Below are positions 54,830 to 64,000 of a stretch of 64,000 nucleotides of DNA, in pieces. Below the pieces are notes generated by a model. The model was not told the DNA's origin, made no database searches, and worked only from the letters and a program-made list of their open reading frames with translations. Where the stretch lies: assembly GCF_032854445.1 (NCBI RefSeq), contig NC_088301.1, forward strand, positions 4,701,703 to 4,765,702, given 5' to 3'. Positions within the stretch are counted from its first letter, which is position 1, and every line of letters begins with the position of its first letter. The stretch comes from Liolophura sinensis. Taxonomy: Eukaryota; Mollusca; Polyplacophora; Chitonida; Chitonidae. Both the position numbers and the translations under genes were made by a program.

Positions 54830-56630
54830 AGAGATACCCTTGAGCTGCAGTATTCATACAAGAACCTAGTCTAAATTATAAAACCAGATGAGTCCAAATG
54901 AAACTGGCCAATTCCTGAAGAAAACTGGACAATGCCAAGGGAAATCCACACATTGCCTGGAGGAAACATGTGGTTGCTTATTATAAGAATAACAGGCAAT
55001 TACTCCAACAGTAAACATTGGTTAAAGGAAAATGAACAAGGTCTGATCGGTGGCTAGTTCCATCTGTATAACATGTTAACAGTGAGCTGTACATGATGCT
55101 GTGAGGAAAGTATACATTGTACGAAAGACATGAATGGCAAGATCAATTTAATTACACAAGAGTTTACTACTGAAAATAATAACTGGATTGAATCTTTAAA
55201 CAAATATATAAAATCAACCATTATATTCAGTAGTGAAGTCTTGTATTTAGAAAATTGTCCAGCTTCCAATGGAAAACAGCTAGCAATGTATACAGAAAAT
55301 CACCAGCACATCCGGGCACGCACAGTAATAAATGTCTCTTCAGTAACTAATCTACTGCAGCCAGCTGGCTCAACAATCACCAATGTTCTTGACCGCAACA
55401 TCATGTATATCAAGTATATTTGAAGTATTAATGATAGAACAAAAAAAGCCGAGACTGCTAAAAGTTTTGATGAACTGCCTTTATTGCACGCTAAAGTTTG
55501 GAACTTGAGTGAGAAGACATACAAACAGAACGTCATAGTCATAGCACTATGTTCTTAATGTGATAATGGCTATTTACATATTCAGGCTGCTATACCTTTT
55601 GCACATACTGAAATATATTACAAACTAGTTTCAAAATACTGATAAAATTTTTTGATAGACGCAGGATGAAAAATATCACCCAATTCAACACAACTCCATC
55701 AATGTTCTGGACATTAGGCTAAAATCATTAAAATATAACCGAAATTTCCAAAGTTATGTGAATGTTTTCCTAAACTGAGGAGGAAACTCAAGGAATGTGT
55801 AAGCTCAAAGGGAGAGACCTGGATTCTTTTAACCAAGATTGAGTTTCCTACTGAGGTTTCTGAGGTCATTTCCTCAAATACTTCTGCTGAATTTTTAACT
55901 TTAAAACAATCGATTCAATTAATCAATGTCCAAACTTTTACAAGTTCCAGTAAAAAGAACGCTTAAAGGCTATGAATTACACAAAAACTACCCTATTTCA
56001 GATCTGGTAAATTTCATAGTCAAGAACCAATCCCGAATAGACCCTAAGAATTAACTGCTTGCTCCTTTGTTTTTACTTTGTTGTTACCAAGTGAAAAAGA
56101 AAATTGAAAGGTGTATTCATAAACTATTTTGATCAGCTCATGGCATATTCTGAGACAAGTCATCCAATGAACATATTTTATGACTCAAGATTTTGCTGTA
56201 CAATCAAACTTACCCCACACAGCCCTGCCCAACTATGTACATGTAGACGTGTTTACAGTTATCTTCAAAATAATGTTACAGATCAATACACAATAATCAC
56301 ATTTATGTACAAAGATTCAGTGGTAGACAAATATGTTCTTGCATTAGAATTGTATTATCACAGACAGTTTCAGTTATCTATTGAGTACAATTATTTAATG
56401 TAACGGTATATATACTGTATTAACACAAGATCTCCAACATGACTAGTGAAATTAAGCCCACAAATTTATACTCATTCATAATGTTTCATTGCATTAAATG
56501 AAAATACTGCACAAGAATATATAATTAAAATGAAATACAGCCTTCACTCATAGGAGTGGATAAACAACACGCTTGTAAATGATCACATACTTTTGGTCCC
56601 AAAACCCTGACCAAATCTTGTCCCTGACTT
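54830..56630. other. Intergenic stretch, no feature seen
   Basis: AT-rich with short open frames on both strands lacking motifs. Confidence 0.4.
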
Positions 56631-56631
56631 C

Positions 56632-56723
56632 CCAGTACCTCTATCGTTCATGCTTACATTTAACCAGCAAATATTCACCAGTACCTCTATCGTTCATGCT
56701 TACATTTAACCAGCAAATATTCA
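56632..56723. repeat. Tandem duplication, 46-bp unit, two copies
   Basis: CCAGTACCTCTATCGTTCAT plus GCTTACATTTAACCAGCAAA TATTCA occurs twice in direct succession without a mismatch, indicating a recent duplication. Confidence 0.95.
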
Positions 56724-57794
56724 CCACGCTGACAATGACAAACCCATATACAAGAATATGTAAATCATTCTCATAATTATTCTATCAAATACATATACTT
56801 GAAAATTCCTCAAATACATTTTTCAGGTTAAAAAAAGGTTTATTAACCTTAAGGCCAGCTTGAGGTAAACTTTGCACCAAAAATTAACTGTTCAACAAAC
56901 CCCCGTTATAATTCAACAGCATTTGGCACTGTTGTCATGAGAACAAACTGTGAAGGTCTGACAGATAATAATGAGACTATGATATAAATCAAAGCCGGTT
57001 AACTCTGGCCATATCATCGAGCTACACCAGAAGTATACTTCACATCACTGCCAAATATGCAATGCATTGTGGGTTCAAAGTGGGATGAAAGCCACCATTT
57101 TGAGTATCAAGTAAATGATAAACAAATCACCGTGCCCAAGACAATGGCTAAAGAAAACAAGAGTTGCGAGTTCTGGAAACTCTTCAATGAAAGGACCAAA
57201 GTATTGGGAATTAATCTTGCAGTCTACACTTTCTAGCTTGAAGGCCAGGAGTTAAGAAGCAAAGTTCCCTAGGATCTTCTCATGGACTTACATGAAAACT
57301 ACCATACACATTCTATACTAGTATTAAAAGGTGCATCTTTTCAGGCAAAAAAGACCAAGACCAAAGTTAGCCTTCAATTAACCTTCCAAAGTGCTCTTTG
57401 GGATAAGATAAAAAAGGGCACTAAAACACCTAACTGAGGCCCTATGATGATACACAACAGCATGTTACTGTTATTCTTGTGTACACTGTAAATACCAGAT
57501 ATTCTATCTGACTGTGCTGCCAACTTTTATACACCACCACCAAAAATGAATGAATGAATATTGCTTAGTGCCAGTTTGTCAATATCTGAACAATAACAAA
57601 GTGAAAATCCCGCTACAGCTTTGTGTGCACATTGAAGACGAAGACTTTCAGCTGTCACATACAAAGACTTGTTATTGGCTACAGAAATAAGGAGGAACAC
57701 AAAACATAGTTATTAATAGCCAAAAAACCCCCCCAAAAAACCAACAAAAACAAAAAAGAGCTATAAATATATAATGTAAATCACTTACTCTTTA

Positions 57795-58135
57795 ACCCTA
57801 TTTTGTGGGGTGCAGCTATACATCACTTGGGGCGAAACGTTATGCACAATGCAGCACTAGCCGCCTTGGGGTGTAGAGTTAATCACCATGCAGTCACTTG
57901 AGGTGTAAAATTATACACAGTTGTGTTATTTGAGGTGTAAAGTTATACGCAATGCAAATTCCAACAACATGCACTTGAGGTATTAAGTTATACACATTTC
58001 AGTCACTTGAGGTGTAAAATTATACACATTATGCGCTGCAGTCATTTGTAGTGTAAAATTATACCCAATGCAGTCATTTCGAGCATGAGGTTATGTACAC
58101 AATGCATACAAGCATCTACTTGACATGTATATAGC
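57795..58135. repeat. Degenerate minisatellite, about 30-bp unit
   Basis: Roughly ten poorly conserved units built on CACTTGAGGTGTAAAATTAT plus ACACAATGCAGT. It lies in the spacer 3' of the TRPN-like gene. Confidence 0.75.
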
Positions 58136-59046
58136 CTTTGTGTCTGAACATTATACACAAGCACTATACTACATTGTTACAAGGTTATGTTGATTGTACG
58201 CAGTTTTACATTTTTGCAACCTATTTCTGCAATTCGCTTATTACTATTCATCATAATCAATGAACCAAAATATTATGATAAAAGAGTCATGGTAATTTCC
58301 TTTTGTGACCAGAAATTGTTAGTTTAAGGGACAATGATTCATTAAGAATATACAATCTTTAGAGATATGAATGGTTATCACTGAGGTTATAACTGTAGTT
58401 ATCTTTAATTTTGCTCCTTTTACAATATCCAAATTTAATGAAATTCACGGTTTAAAAAATGTCACTTTTTTGGACATTTATAATTGATGTTAGATATAAT
58501 TGCCCAATAAAGTCATCCTTTTTCCAAACGTGACTTTTCCTTTAATGTACCAAAGCTGAATATTTCTGGTCATAGAGTTTACAACATGAACATAGATATG
58601 AAAAAATGCTACCATAACTGAGTTAATCTTATCCAAAAATTCAAACTAGGACATATATGACTTCATGTTTAAATATTAACTCCATTTAAAAACGAGATAC
58701 ATATAAAATTAAGACCCATCTGTTCTGAAAAACTCTTCCAGCGAGTCATATTTCACAGCCACTTCAAAGATTTAATAATTAACACATCCTTTACCAGTCA
58801 GTCAGGTTACCCCATCCATTTACCACATGGATGTGAATATGTTCTCAAGAAATCCAGAAATCCAGTATCCACATTCCGATATTGGTCAATACACTTTATA
58901 AACTTATTTGGGTTGCATTACAGCCTGGTGGCATTATTATAGTTACTGTCTCCTCCCATCCTAATTGTAAAGAACTTGGAACCAGGCTGAAGTAAAAACA
59001 TCTGGTCTCCATTGGTTATCTTCAAACTCCACCAAATTCTTCTTAA
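58136..59046. other. Probable 3' UTR/flank of the TRPN-like gene
   Basis: AT-rich sequence immediately 3' of the TRPN-like stop codon on the minus strand. No convincing AATAAA in the minus orientation lies close to the stop, so the transcript end is not placed. Confidence 0.35.
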
Positions 59047-59258
59047 TCACGGCACAAAGCTGTTGTGCTTGACCCCATTCGCCTCACCGTTACTGTTCAG
59101 ATGATCCTCGAGCAGAGTTTCCAGGTTCCACCGTATTTTGTCTTCCTCGTCCACGCTGAAGGCCATCAGGTACTTCCGTACCACCATTTCCCAGTTAACC
59201 ACGTCCTCTAGCCTACGAGGGCCATGATGGTACCCCAGAGGCGCACGCAGGAACCCAA
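59047..59258 (-). CDS. TRPN: TRPN/NOMPC-like channel, last coding exon
   Basis: Acceptor TTGTATGCAG. It joins in phase 1 to the previous exon (split Ile642) and gives GFLRAPLGYHHGPRRLEDVV then NWEMVVRKYLMAF, EEDKIRWNLETLLEDHL and the C-terminus NGVKHNSFVP before TGA at 59049-59047. The VVxWxxVVRKYL motif is the conserved C-terminal element of NOMPC proteins. The length of 212 bases fits the phase exactly. Confidence 0.88.
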
Positions 59259-59653
59259 CTGCATACAAAAATCCACACAGCATATAAAATACTGAACAGT
59301 CTAAACTATCATGTTAAGTAAAATATTGGAAATACAACTTGTATGGAACAAAAAAGATGTGATGATATTAGGTCTGCTGGGTTTAGCCTTATGGCAGATT
59401 TTTCAACCTTTCAATCCATTGTTCACAAATGTATCTAGACCACGGAGTAGTTTTCACACAGTACAATTTCCACAAATTTTGTTGGTTTTGAAAATCAAAA
59501 TTGCTTGAAATTTTTCAGCTCAGGTCATTGAACTAAAAGGTTTCAAAAATGATTGCACATCTGGAATAATGAAAACTTAACAATTAAAAATTTTGTTAAC
59601 ACTGACATATTTGGAAGAAATGTGAAGATGAAAGTGAAAGTAAGCCAGCTTAC

Positions 59654-59803
59654 TGTCTGGAGCAACCTGTGTCGGTCTTCGTACATTGCGTAACCAGGTG
59701 GCAGATGTGTTGGCCAGCATGTCGATAGAGCGCGAGTCCTCATTGCCGTCCATGTCCTCCTCCTCATTGATGTACTCCTGAGCCTGGGCACTGCAGATCT
59801 TAC
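59654..59803 (-). CDS. TRPN: TRPN/NOMPC-like channel, penultimate coding exon
   Basis: Acceptor TGTTGTAG, donor GACA|GTAAGC. It completes Gly592 and encodes KICSAQAQEYINEEEDMDGN then EDSRSIDMLANTSATWLRNV and RRPTQVAPD in the cytosolic C-terminal tail. It is acidic and less conserved in the family, so identification relies on phase (1 in, 1 out), strong splice sites and position between two recognised exons. Confidence 0.78.
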
Positions 59804-59834
59804 CTACAACATGGCCACACCACTGTCCAGTATA

Positions 59835-59998
59835 AACCTGCTGAACTAGATGTGTAACCTGCTTAACTATCTGTGTAATCTGCTTAACTATACATGTAAC
59901 CTGCTTAGCTAGATGTGTAACCCACTGAATTAGATGTGTAACCTGCTGAACCAGATGTGTAACCTGCTTAAATAGATGTGTAACAGTACACAAACTGA
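59835..59998. repeat. Minisatellite, 21-bp unit, in TRPN-like intron
   Basis: About eight units of TGTAACCTGCTTAACTAGATG. The 21-bp period keeps frame, so a minus-strand frame shows seven-residue repeats (QVTHLVQ-like) extending past the real exon. This should not be added to the channel. Confidence 0.9.
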
Positions 59999-60136
59999 AG
60001 AGGCAATCAGGAATGGTAACATTTGACGTCAAACTTAACGAGAAAAAGTGCAATTCTACAAGCTAATAAAGGTCAAAAAATATTATTTTTGGGCCTGGAA
60101 TGGAAATTTTTCTAGTAGGATGTTATCATACCTTGT

Positions 60137-60250
60137 ATTTATTCATTTATTTGATTGGAGCTTTATGATACGCTCAAGGGTATTTCACTTAAAATACAAT
60201 GGCCAGCATAATGGTGGGAGAAAAGAGGGCAGAGCCCAAGAGAATCATCT
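60137..60250 (-). mobile_element. SINE, main family, 3' half, diverged
   Basis: TTTATTCATTTATTTGATTG, GGGTATTTCACTTAAAATAC, CCAGCATAATGGTGGGAGAA and GGGCAGAGCCCAAG in reverse orientation. A second scrap (CCAGTGGCCAGTATTATGGT GGGGG) lies at 60450-60475. Both are inside an intron of the TRPN-like gene. Confidence 0.8.
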
Positions 60251-60838
60251 AAATACAGATCATCAAAACAGCTTTCCAGAAAGATCCAAAAAAACTCTCC
60301 GATTCAGGCAAAATGAGTACCTTGCATGGTCATGGATGAAACTTTAGGCCAAATACAGCATCCAAAACCTCTAATATTGTTGTAAAGTGCAAATCTTTCA
60401 ACACAAGCGTCTACTTAGTTCCCAGTCTGTATCATTAGGTAAACCATTTCCAGTGGCCAGTATTATGGTGGGGGAACTAAATACTTTAAATAACAAATAA
60501 ATAAATCAAATGCTTAATACTACATGCACATTTTTAATCTGGAAAGGTACTGGGCATGCAAGAATCTACCAAAATGTACATGTATATACCACCAATTTTT
60601 GGAATGAGTACTATTGCATGACTTTAAAGGATCAAACAGTGACACAATTCTCATCCATTAAATGCAAGACACCATACGAATGGCTTGATTTGGTTTGTGG
60701 ATAAGACTACAGTATTGGTAGTGTACTGACCTTACGTTTACCCTACTCTACTATAGCAGCACTCCCATTTGTGTTTGTTGTCATCACATAACTGGAAAAA
60801 AGGTTAGGAAAGTACCATGTAAAAGCCTACATACATAC

Positions 60839-62207
60839 CTTTGTGTTTGTAGATGACCCGACAGTATGTAAACAGTTTGGTGAAAAGATTCAATGGTGAT
60901 GGTGTTGCCGAGGTTTTGTTCATGTTTCTGATCAGCTTAGCCCGTCCAAACTTCCACTCTGTGTCAGACTGTTGCTGTATACGCTGGTACGTGTCAGACA
61001 TCATAGCAATAAGCAGATTGATTAGTACGATCAAAGTCACAATTTCATATGTCCCAAAGGTAATTTTGGCAAGCACTATCACCCAGTCAGGACTGCGGTG
61101 TATCAACGGTAAATTGTCTGGGTCAACCAGCCCAAATAAAGAAAAGAACAAAAGTTCGAATAGCGTGTTGAAATCTGCTGTCGAAACGGGTGCACCACTG
61201 CCATCGCCATCACCCATGTCTGTGGCGGGAACAGTCTCGGGGAACACAGGCTGATATATGGCTGCTAGATGACAAGTAAATCCCAGCATAAAGATAGCTA
61301 AAATGACAAGAAATCGTGTCAAGTCTTTCATGAGATCTCTAATAATGATGGCCCAGGGTCCAAACAAGTGGTGGAAAGACAGAAAGTCTAATAGCTGTAC
61401 AAAACTCAGTAGCAGTGCCCAGGCGAAGAACTGATTCCGAAAATACAGGCACACCAATCGGCTGTTTCCTTGAAACGCGAAGCCGACGATATGAAAGGAA
61501 ACTCCCAAGGAGCAGATTCCCAGACTGATGACTCTGATCCACCCCAGTCCGGCGCGGTCACCCGGATTGGTCAGCTCGGACACGAGGAGACCTGACAGCC
61601 AGGCAAGGAGCAGCCATTCCCAGGGCTGTGGGATGAGCGAGCCGGAATCAGGGATTGACACAGGGGGATAGACCACAGTCAGAAAAAACAGCAGGATCAA
61701 GTAGAGGTGAGACACTAAATAGGACAGAAACTTGACAATGGGCACTTTGTTGAAACGGTGTCGAAGGGGAAGCGAAAAGACCAGCCAAACAGGTGGCAAA
61801 CTAAGAAATGCCCAGAACAGCATCACGATTTTCCAGTTGGCCCAACGAAGATTTCCCATCCAAACATCGGAGAGGTATTTCTGCACGGCTGGGTGAGAAA
61901 CTACTTCCTTCTGTTCATTTTCGATGAGAACATCCAGAAATGCTGTCCCTCTGGAATCCATGGCTTTCAAAAGCAGACCAGCACTGTTGGAACTCGCAGC
62001 GATGGCCAGTAAATTGGTGGCCATTTCTTCACAATAATCGCCAGCCGTCAGCAGATCCCGAGATCGCTCTTTCTCCTTGATAGCCAGCAAACGGAAATTT
62101 TTGGAGAGTTTTGCTGCGGTGTCCACCGGAGCTGGTGACAGCAGAATGAACTCTTGGATGCTTCGATTTTTATTCATCTTGCCGACCACCATCAGGTCAA
62201 AGACAAA
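60839..62207 (-). CDS. TRPN: TRPN/NOMPC-like channel, transmembrane-domain exon
   Basis: One large exon (456 codons + 1 base) encodes the linker and whole membrane domain of a TRP channel. NOMPC-type channels are mechanically gated cation channels of sensory cilia. The linker (FVFDLMVVGKMNKNRSIQEF; FLDVLIENEQKEVV; VQKYLSDVWMGNL) is NOMPC-like. Hydrophobic segments lie near fragment residues 260-281, 295-317, 331-347, 358-380, 395-415, 431-453 and 518-539; the pore helix FNTLFELLFFSLFGL is at 481-495. S6 and the TRP region read INLLIAMMSDTYQRIQQQSD then TEWKFGRAKLIRNM, the diagnostic TRPN wording (TRPC, TRPA and TRPV differ), followed by PSPLNLFTKLF. Acceptor ATTTAG, donor AAAG|GTATGT. Confidence 0.93.
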
Positions 62208-62824
62208 CTAAATAAAGAAACAAAGCAAATATGCATTAATTCATAATAATGCTAAAATACGACGGAAGTTTAGCAATTTAACTTGTATTATGTCATTTAT
62301 TGTGTTTTCTGTGAGTTTTCTCTTTACACAAAAATACATGTAAAAAAAAAATACATGAACATCTTGTACCCTAATTCTTCTCATTTTTGGGACAGATATC
62401 TGTAGCACTCAAAAGTGAACATTATATTTCTTTCTCGGCTTTTTTGAAAAGTAAATATGTGAGTATTTTGTTCATTAGATGGTGTAAACGTGAGAAAAAA
62501 GGAACTAAAGGTGCTACATGTGCACTGGCTAAAAAGAGCAGACCAGGTGTCCCAAAAATTAGAAGAAATATGGTGTTCTAATGTCCAAATCCAGCAAACA
62601 TCATGGCTAACTCATGTAGGTGTTGTAACATCCGTAACTGTTCAGCTTAACGTATTTTCCAGGTTAATATTTGGAAGACTAATTTCCAAGAAAGAAAATT
62701 CCAAAGGTTCAACACAAAGCAATCAATAAGGATAAAAAGTAAGAAATTAGGACGGCATCCTGTTATGAGAACTAGTCATCTAGAGCGCTGTACTCAGTCC
62801 CCTGTTTATCCCAGTGATGGGTAC
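62208..62824. other. TRPN-like intron
   Basis: AT-rich intron between the last ankyrin exon and the transmembrane exon. Nothing else is seen in it. Confidence 0.7.
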
Positions 62825-63031
62825 CTTTTTGTCCTCCATCAAATGATATGTGTTATGATCCTGTCTCATCAGATAACTCAGTGTCTCTGAATGTGTCGCT
62901 CCAGCCGAATAGCAGATAGGAACCTTGCCATCCTTTGTTTCAAATTTGGAAGAGGCTCCAGTCTCAGTGAGAAGTTTGACAACATTCAGAAAGCCAGCCT
63001 TAGCTGCAAAATGAAGAGCTGTCCATCCATT
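62825..63031 (-). CDS. TRPN: TRPN/NOMPC-like channel, last ankyrin-repeat exon
   Basis: Phase 0 at both ends, 69 codons. It begins NGWTALHFAAKAGFLNVVKL then LTETGASSKFETKDGKVPIC, a canonical ankyrin repeat (G-x-TALHxAA, VVKLLxxxGA) followed by a half-canonical one, and ends SYLMRQDHNTYHLMEDKK, the conserved NOMPC bridge to the linker region. The acceptor has a run of twelve T before CAG, and the donor is GTACCC. Confidence 0.9.
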
Positions 63032-63790
63032 CTGAAAAAAAAAAACATGTGTTGACCATATTGTAAACTGACTGACTCACTGACTGACTGGCCATCCTAA
63101 AGTAAGATCCCAGATGCCTTATTCTGTAGCTGAGATATTATGTTTGAGGTACACATTTTGCTGTGTTGAAGAAATCACAAAATTCAACATACAAAAGCAA
63201 TATACCCCACTGACAGAACTGTGAAGTTTAGAGAACAATTTGCACAGTTTTATGAATCCTTGCATCTGTAAAAACACAAACAATAGTTTTTAGCATCATT
63301 TTCATAATGAGTACACACATGAAATCCACTGAAAAAAGGGCTTTAGCAGTTGAAAATGTTGAAGACTTACAGTATTTATACATTTATATATTGACTGACT
63401 TGATAACTATTTGTGTTTCTCTGGCATTTTCCAGGCTGTTTATACTTTCCCCTTACAGAGGATTTCCATAAAGATGACAAGCCTTATCAGCACAGTATAA
63501 TAACCAAAAGTAGAACAAAAAAAAAATCCCAACAACCAAAATGGGGCAGATGTTAAATAATACAGCGAGAATGCATCCTCTAACATCCAGAGCTATATGT
63601 GAATGGAAAGCTGATGGAAAGTCACTCTGAGAAATGTTTAACTCTGTGGTTTTATCAACATTCAAGTTTTCACTTTGGGCCATAGCAAATAATTTACACT
63701 TCACATTCCATGCTTCTACTGACTGTCACCTGAATGAAATCTGTTCACTGAAAACCCTCATTTTACCAACCACTTTAATATCTATCATAC
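63032..63790. other. TRPN-like intron
   Basis: AT-rich intron between two ankyrin exons. No other feature was recognised. Confidence 0.7.
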
Positions 63791-63988
63791 CTTGTCACAA
63801 GCATTGATATCTGCGCCCTGCCCCAGCAATAGCGCCACCATATCCAGATGACCGTTGGCCGAGGCCAGATGAAGGGCTGTCCGGCCACGTTTGTCCTTCA
63901 TCTGTATTTGCTGGGTGGACTTACTTAGCAGGAGACTGACCACTGCAGTGTGTCCACTCTGGGCAGCCAGATGCAGGGGGATGGCACC
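63791..63988 (-). CDS. TRPN: TRPN/NOMPC-like channel, exon with exactly two ankyrin repeats
   Basis: The 198-base, phase-0 exon encodes 66 residues, exactly two 33-residue ankyrin repeats: GAIPLHLAAQSGHTAVVSLL then LSKSTQQIQMKDKRGRTALH and LASANGHLDMVALLLGQGAD. Acceptor AATTTCAG, donor GTATGA. NOMPC proteins have about 29 ankyrin repeats that act as a gating spring. The preceding repeats must lie beyond 64000, so the gene is 5'-truncated by the window edge. Confidence 0.92.
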
Positions 63989-64000
63989 CTGAAATTATAC

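Noticed and set aside
54038-54874. Open frames of about 260 codons on both strands
   Set aside because: Both are produced by the 33/36-bp repeat, and simultaneous opening on both strands argues against a protein.
59577-60053. Extending the penultimate TRPN exon upstream through the QVTHLVQ-type repeats
   Set aside because: The real acceptor at 59804-59805 fits phase and spacing. The upstream frame is a 21-bp minisatellite.

Overview
This is a 64 kb piece of an animal nuclear genome. The evidence is long introns with GT-AG borders, split coding exons for three recognisable metazoan proteins, many tRNA-derived SINEs, a tyrosine-recombinase retrotransposon and numerous minisatellites. The main SINE family (AAATAAAT tail, body containing CCACCATAATGCTGGCCGCC) and a NOMPC-type TRPN channel gene fit a marine invertebrate, most likely a lophotrochozoan such as a mollusc. 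That placement is an inference from memory of the repeat types, and no species is claimed.

Layout. At 7869-7967 (minus) lies the first coding exon of a diphosphoinositol-polyphosphate phosphohydrolase (NUDT3/DIPP family). The gene runs leftward and its other exons are not recognisable in the window, so 1-7868 is read as its first intron. From 8 to 39 kb no intact gene is seen. This stretch holds SINEs, minisatellites, a decayed DIRS/Ngaro-like retrotransposon (about 16.56-22.33 kb) carrying three SINE insertions, two inverted copies of an unclassified repeat about 16 kb apart, foldback elements, a possible decayed exon with an in-frame TGA (25.5-25.86 kb), and a CpG-rich patch with four evenly spaced CGTAAT-like sites before a TATA-like motif (27.46-27.62 kb). 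At 39147-48760 (plus) lies a complete five-exon inositol hexakisphosphate kinase (IP6K) gene predicting 381 residues. Its introns and 3' flank carry at least six minisatellites and one 200-N assembly gap. At 59047-63988 (minus) lie the last five coding exons of a TRPN/NOMPC-like mechanosensory channel (711 residues in the window); the upstream ankyrin-repeat exons lie beyond 64000.

How the genes relate. IP6K makes PP-InsP5 from InsP6, and DIPP enzymes remove that diphosphate. The window therefore places the forward and reverse enzymes of inositol-pyrophosphate turnover side by side and divergently oriented, about 31 kb apart. IP6K and TRPN converge tail to tail with about 10 kb between them. 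All splice phases in the IP6K and TRPN models are mutually consistent. Most long open reading frames elsewhere are by-products of tandem repeats: a 26-bp unit without stops is open in three frames, and 33/36-bp and 51-bp units preserve frame. They should not be annotated as proteins.
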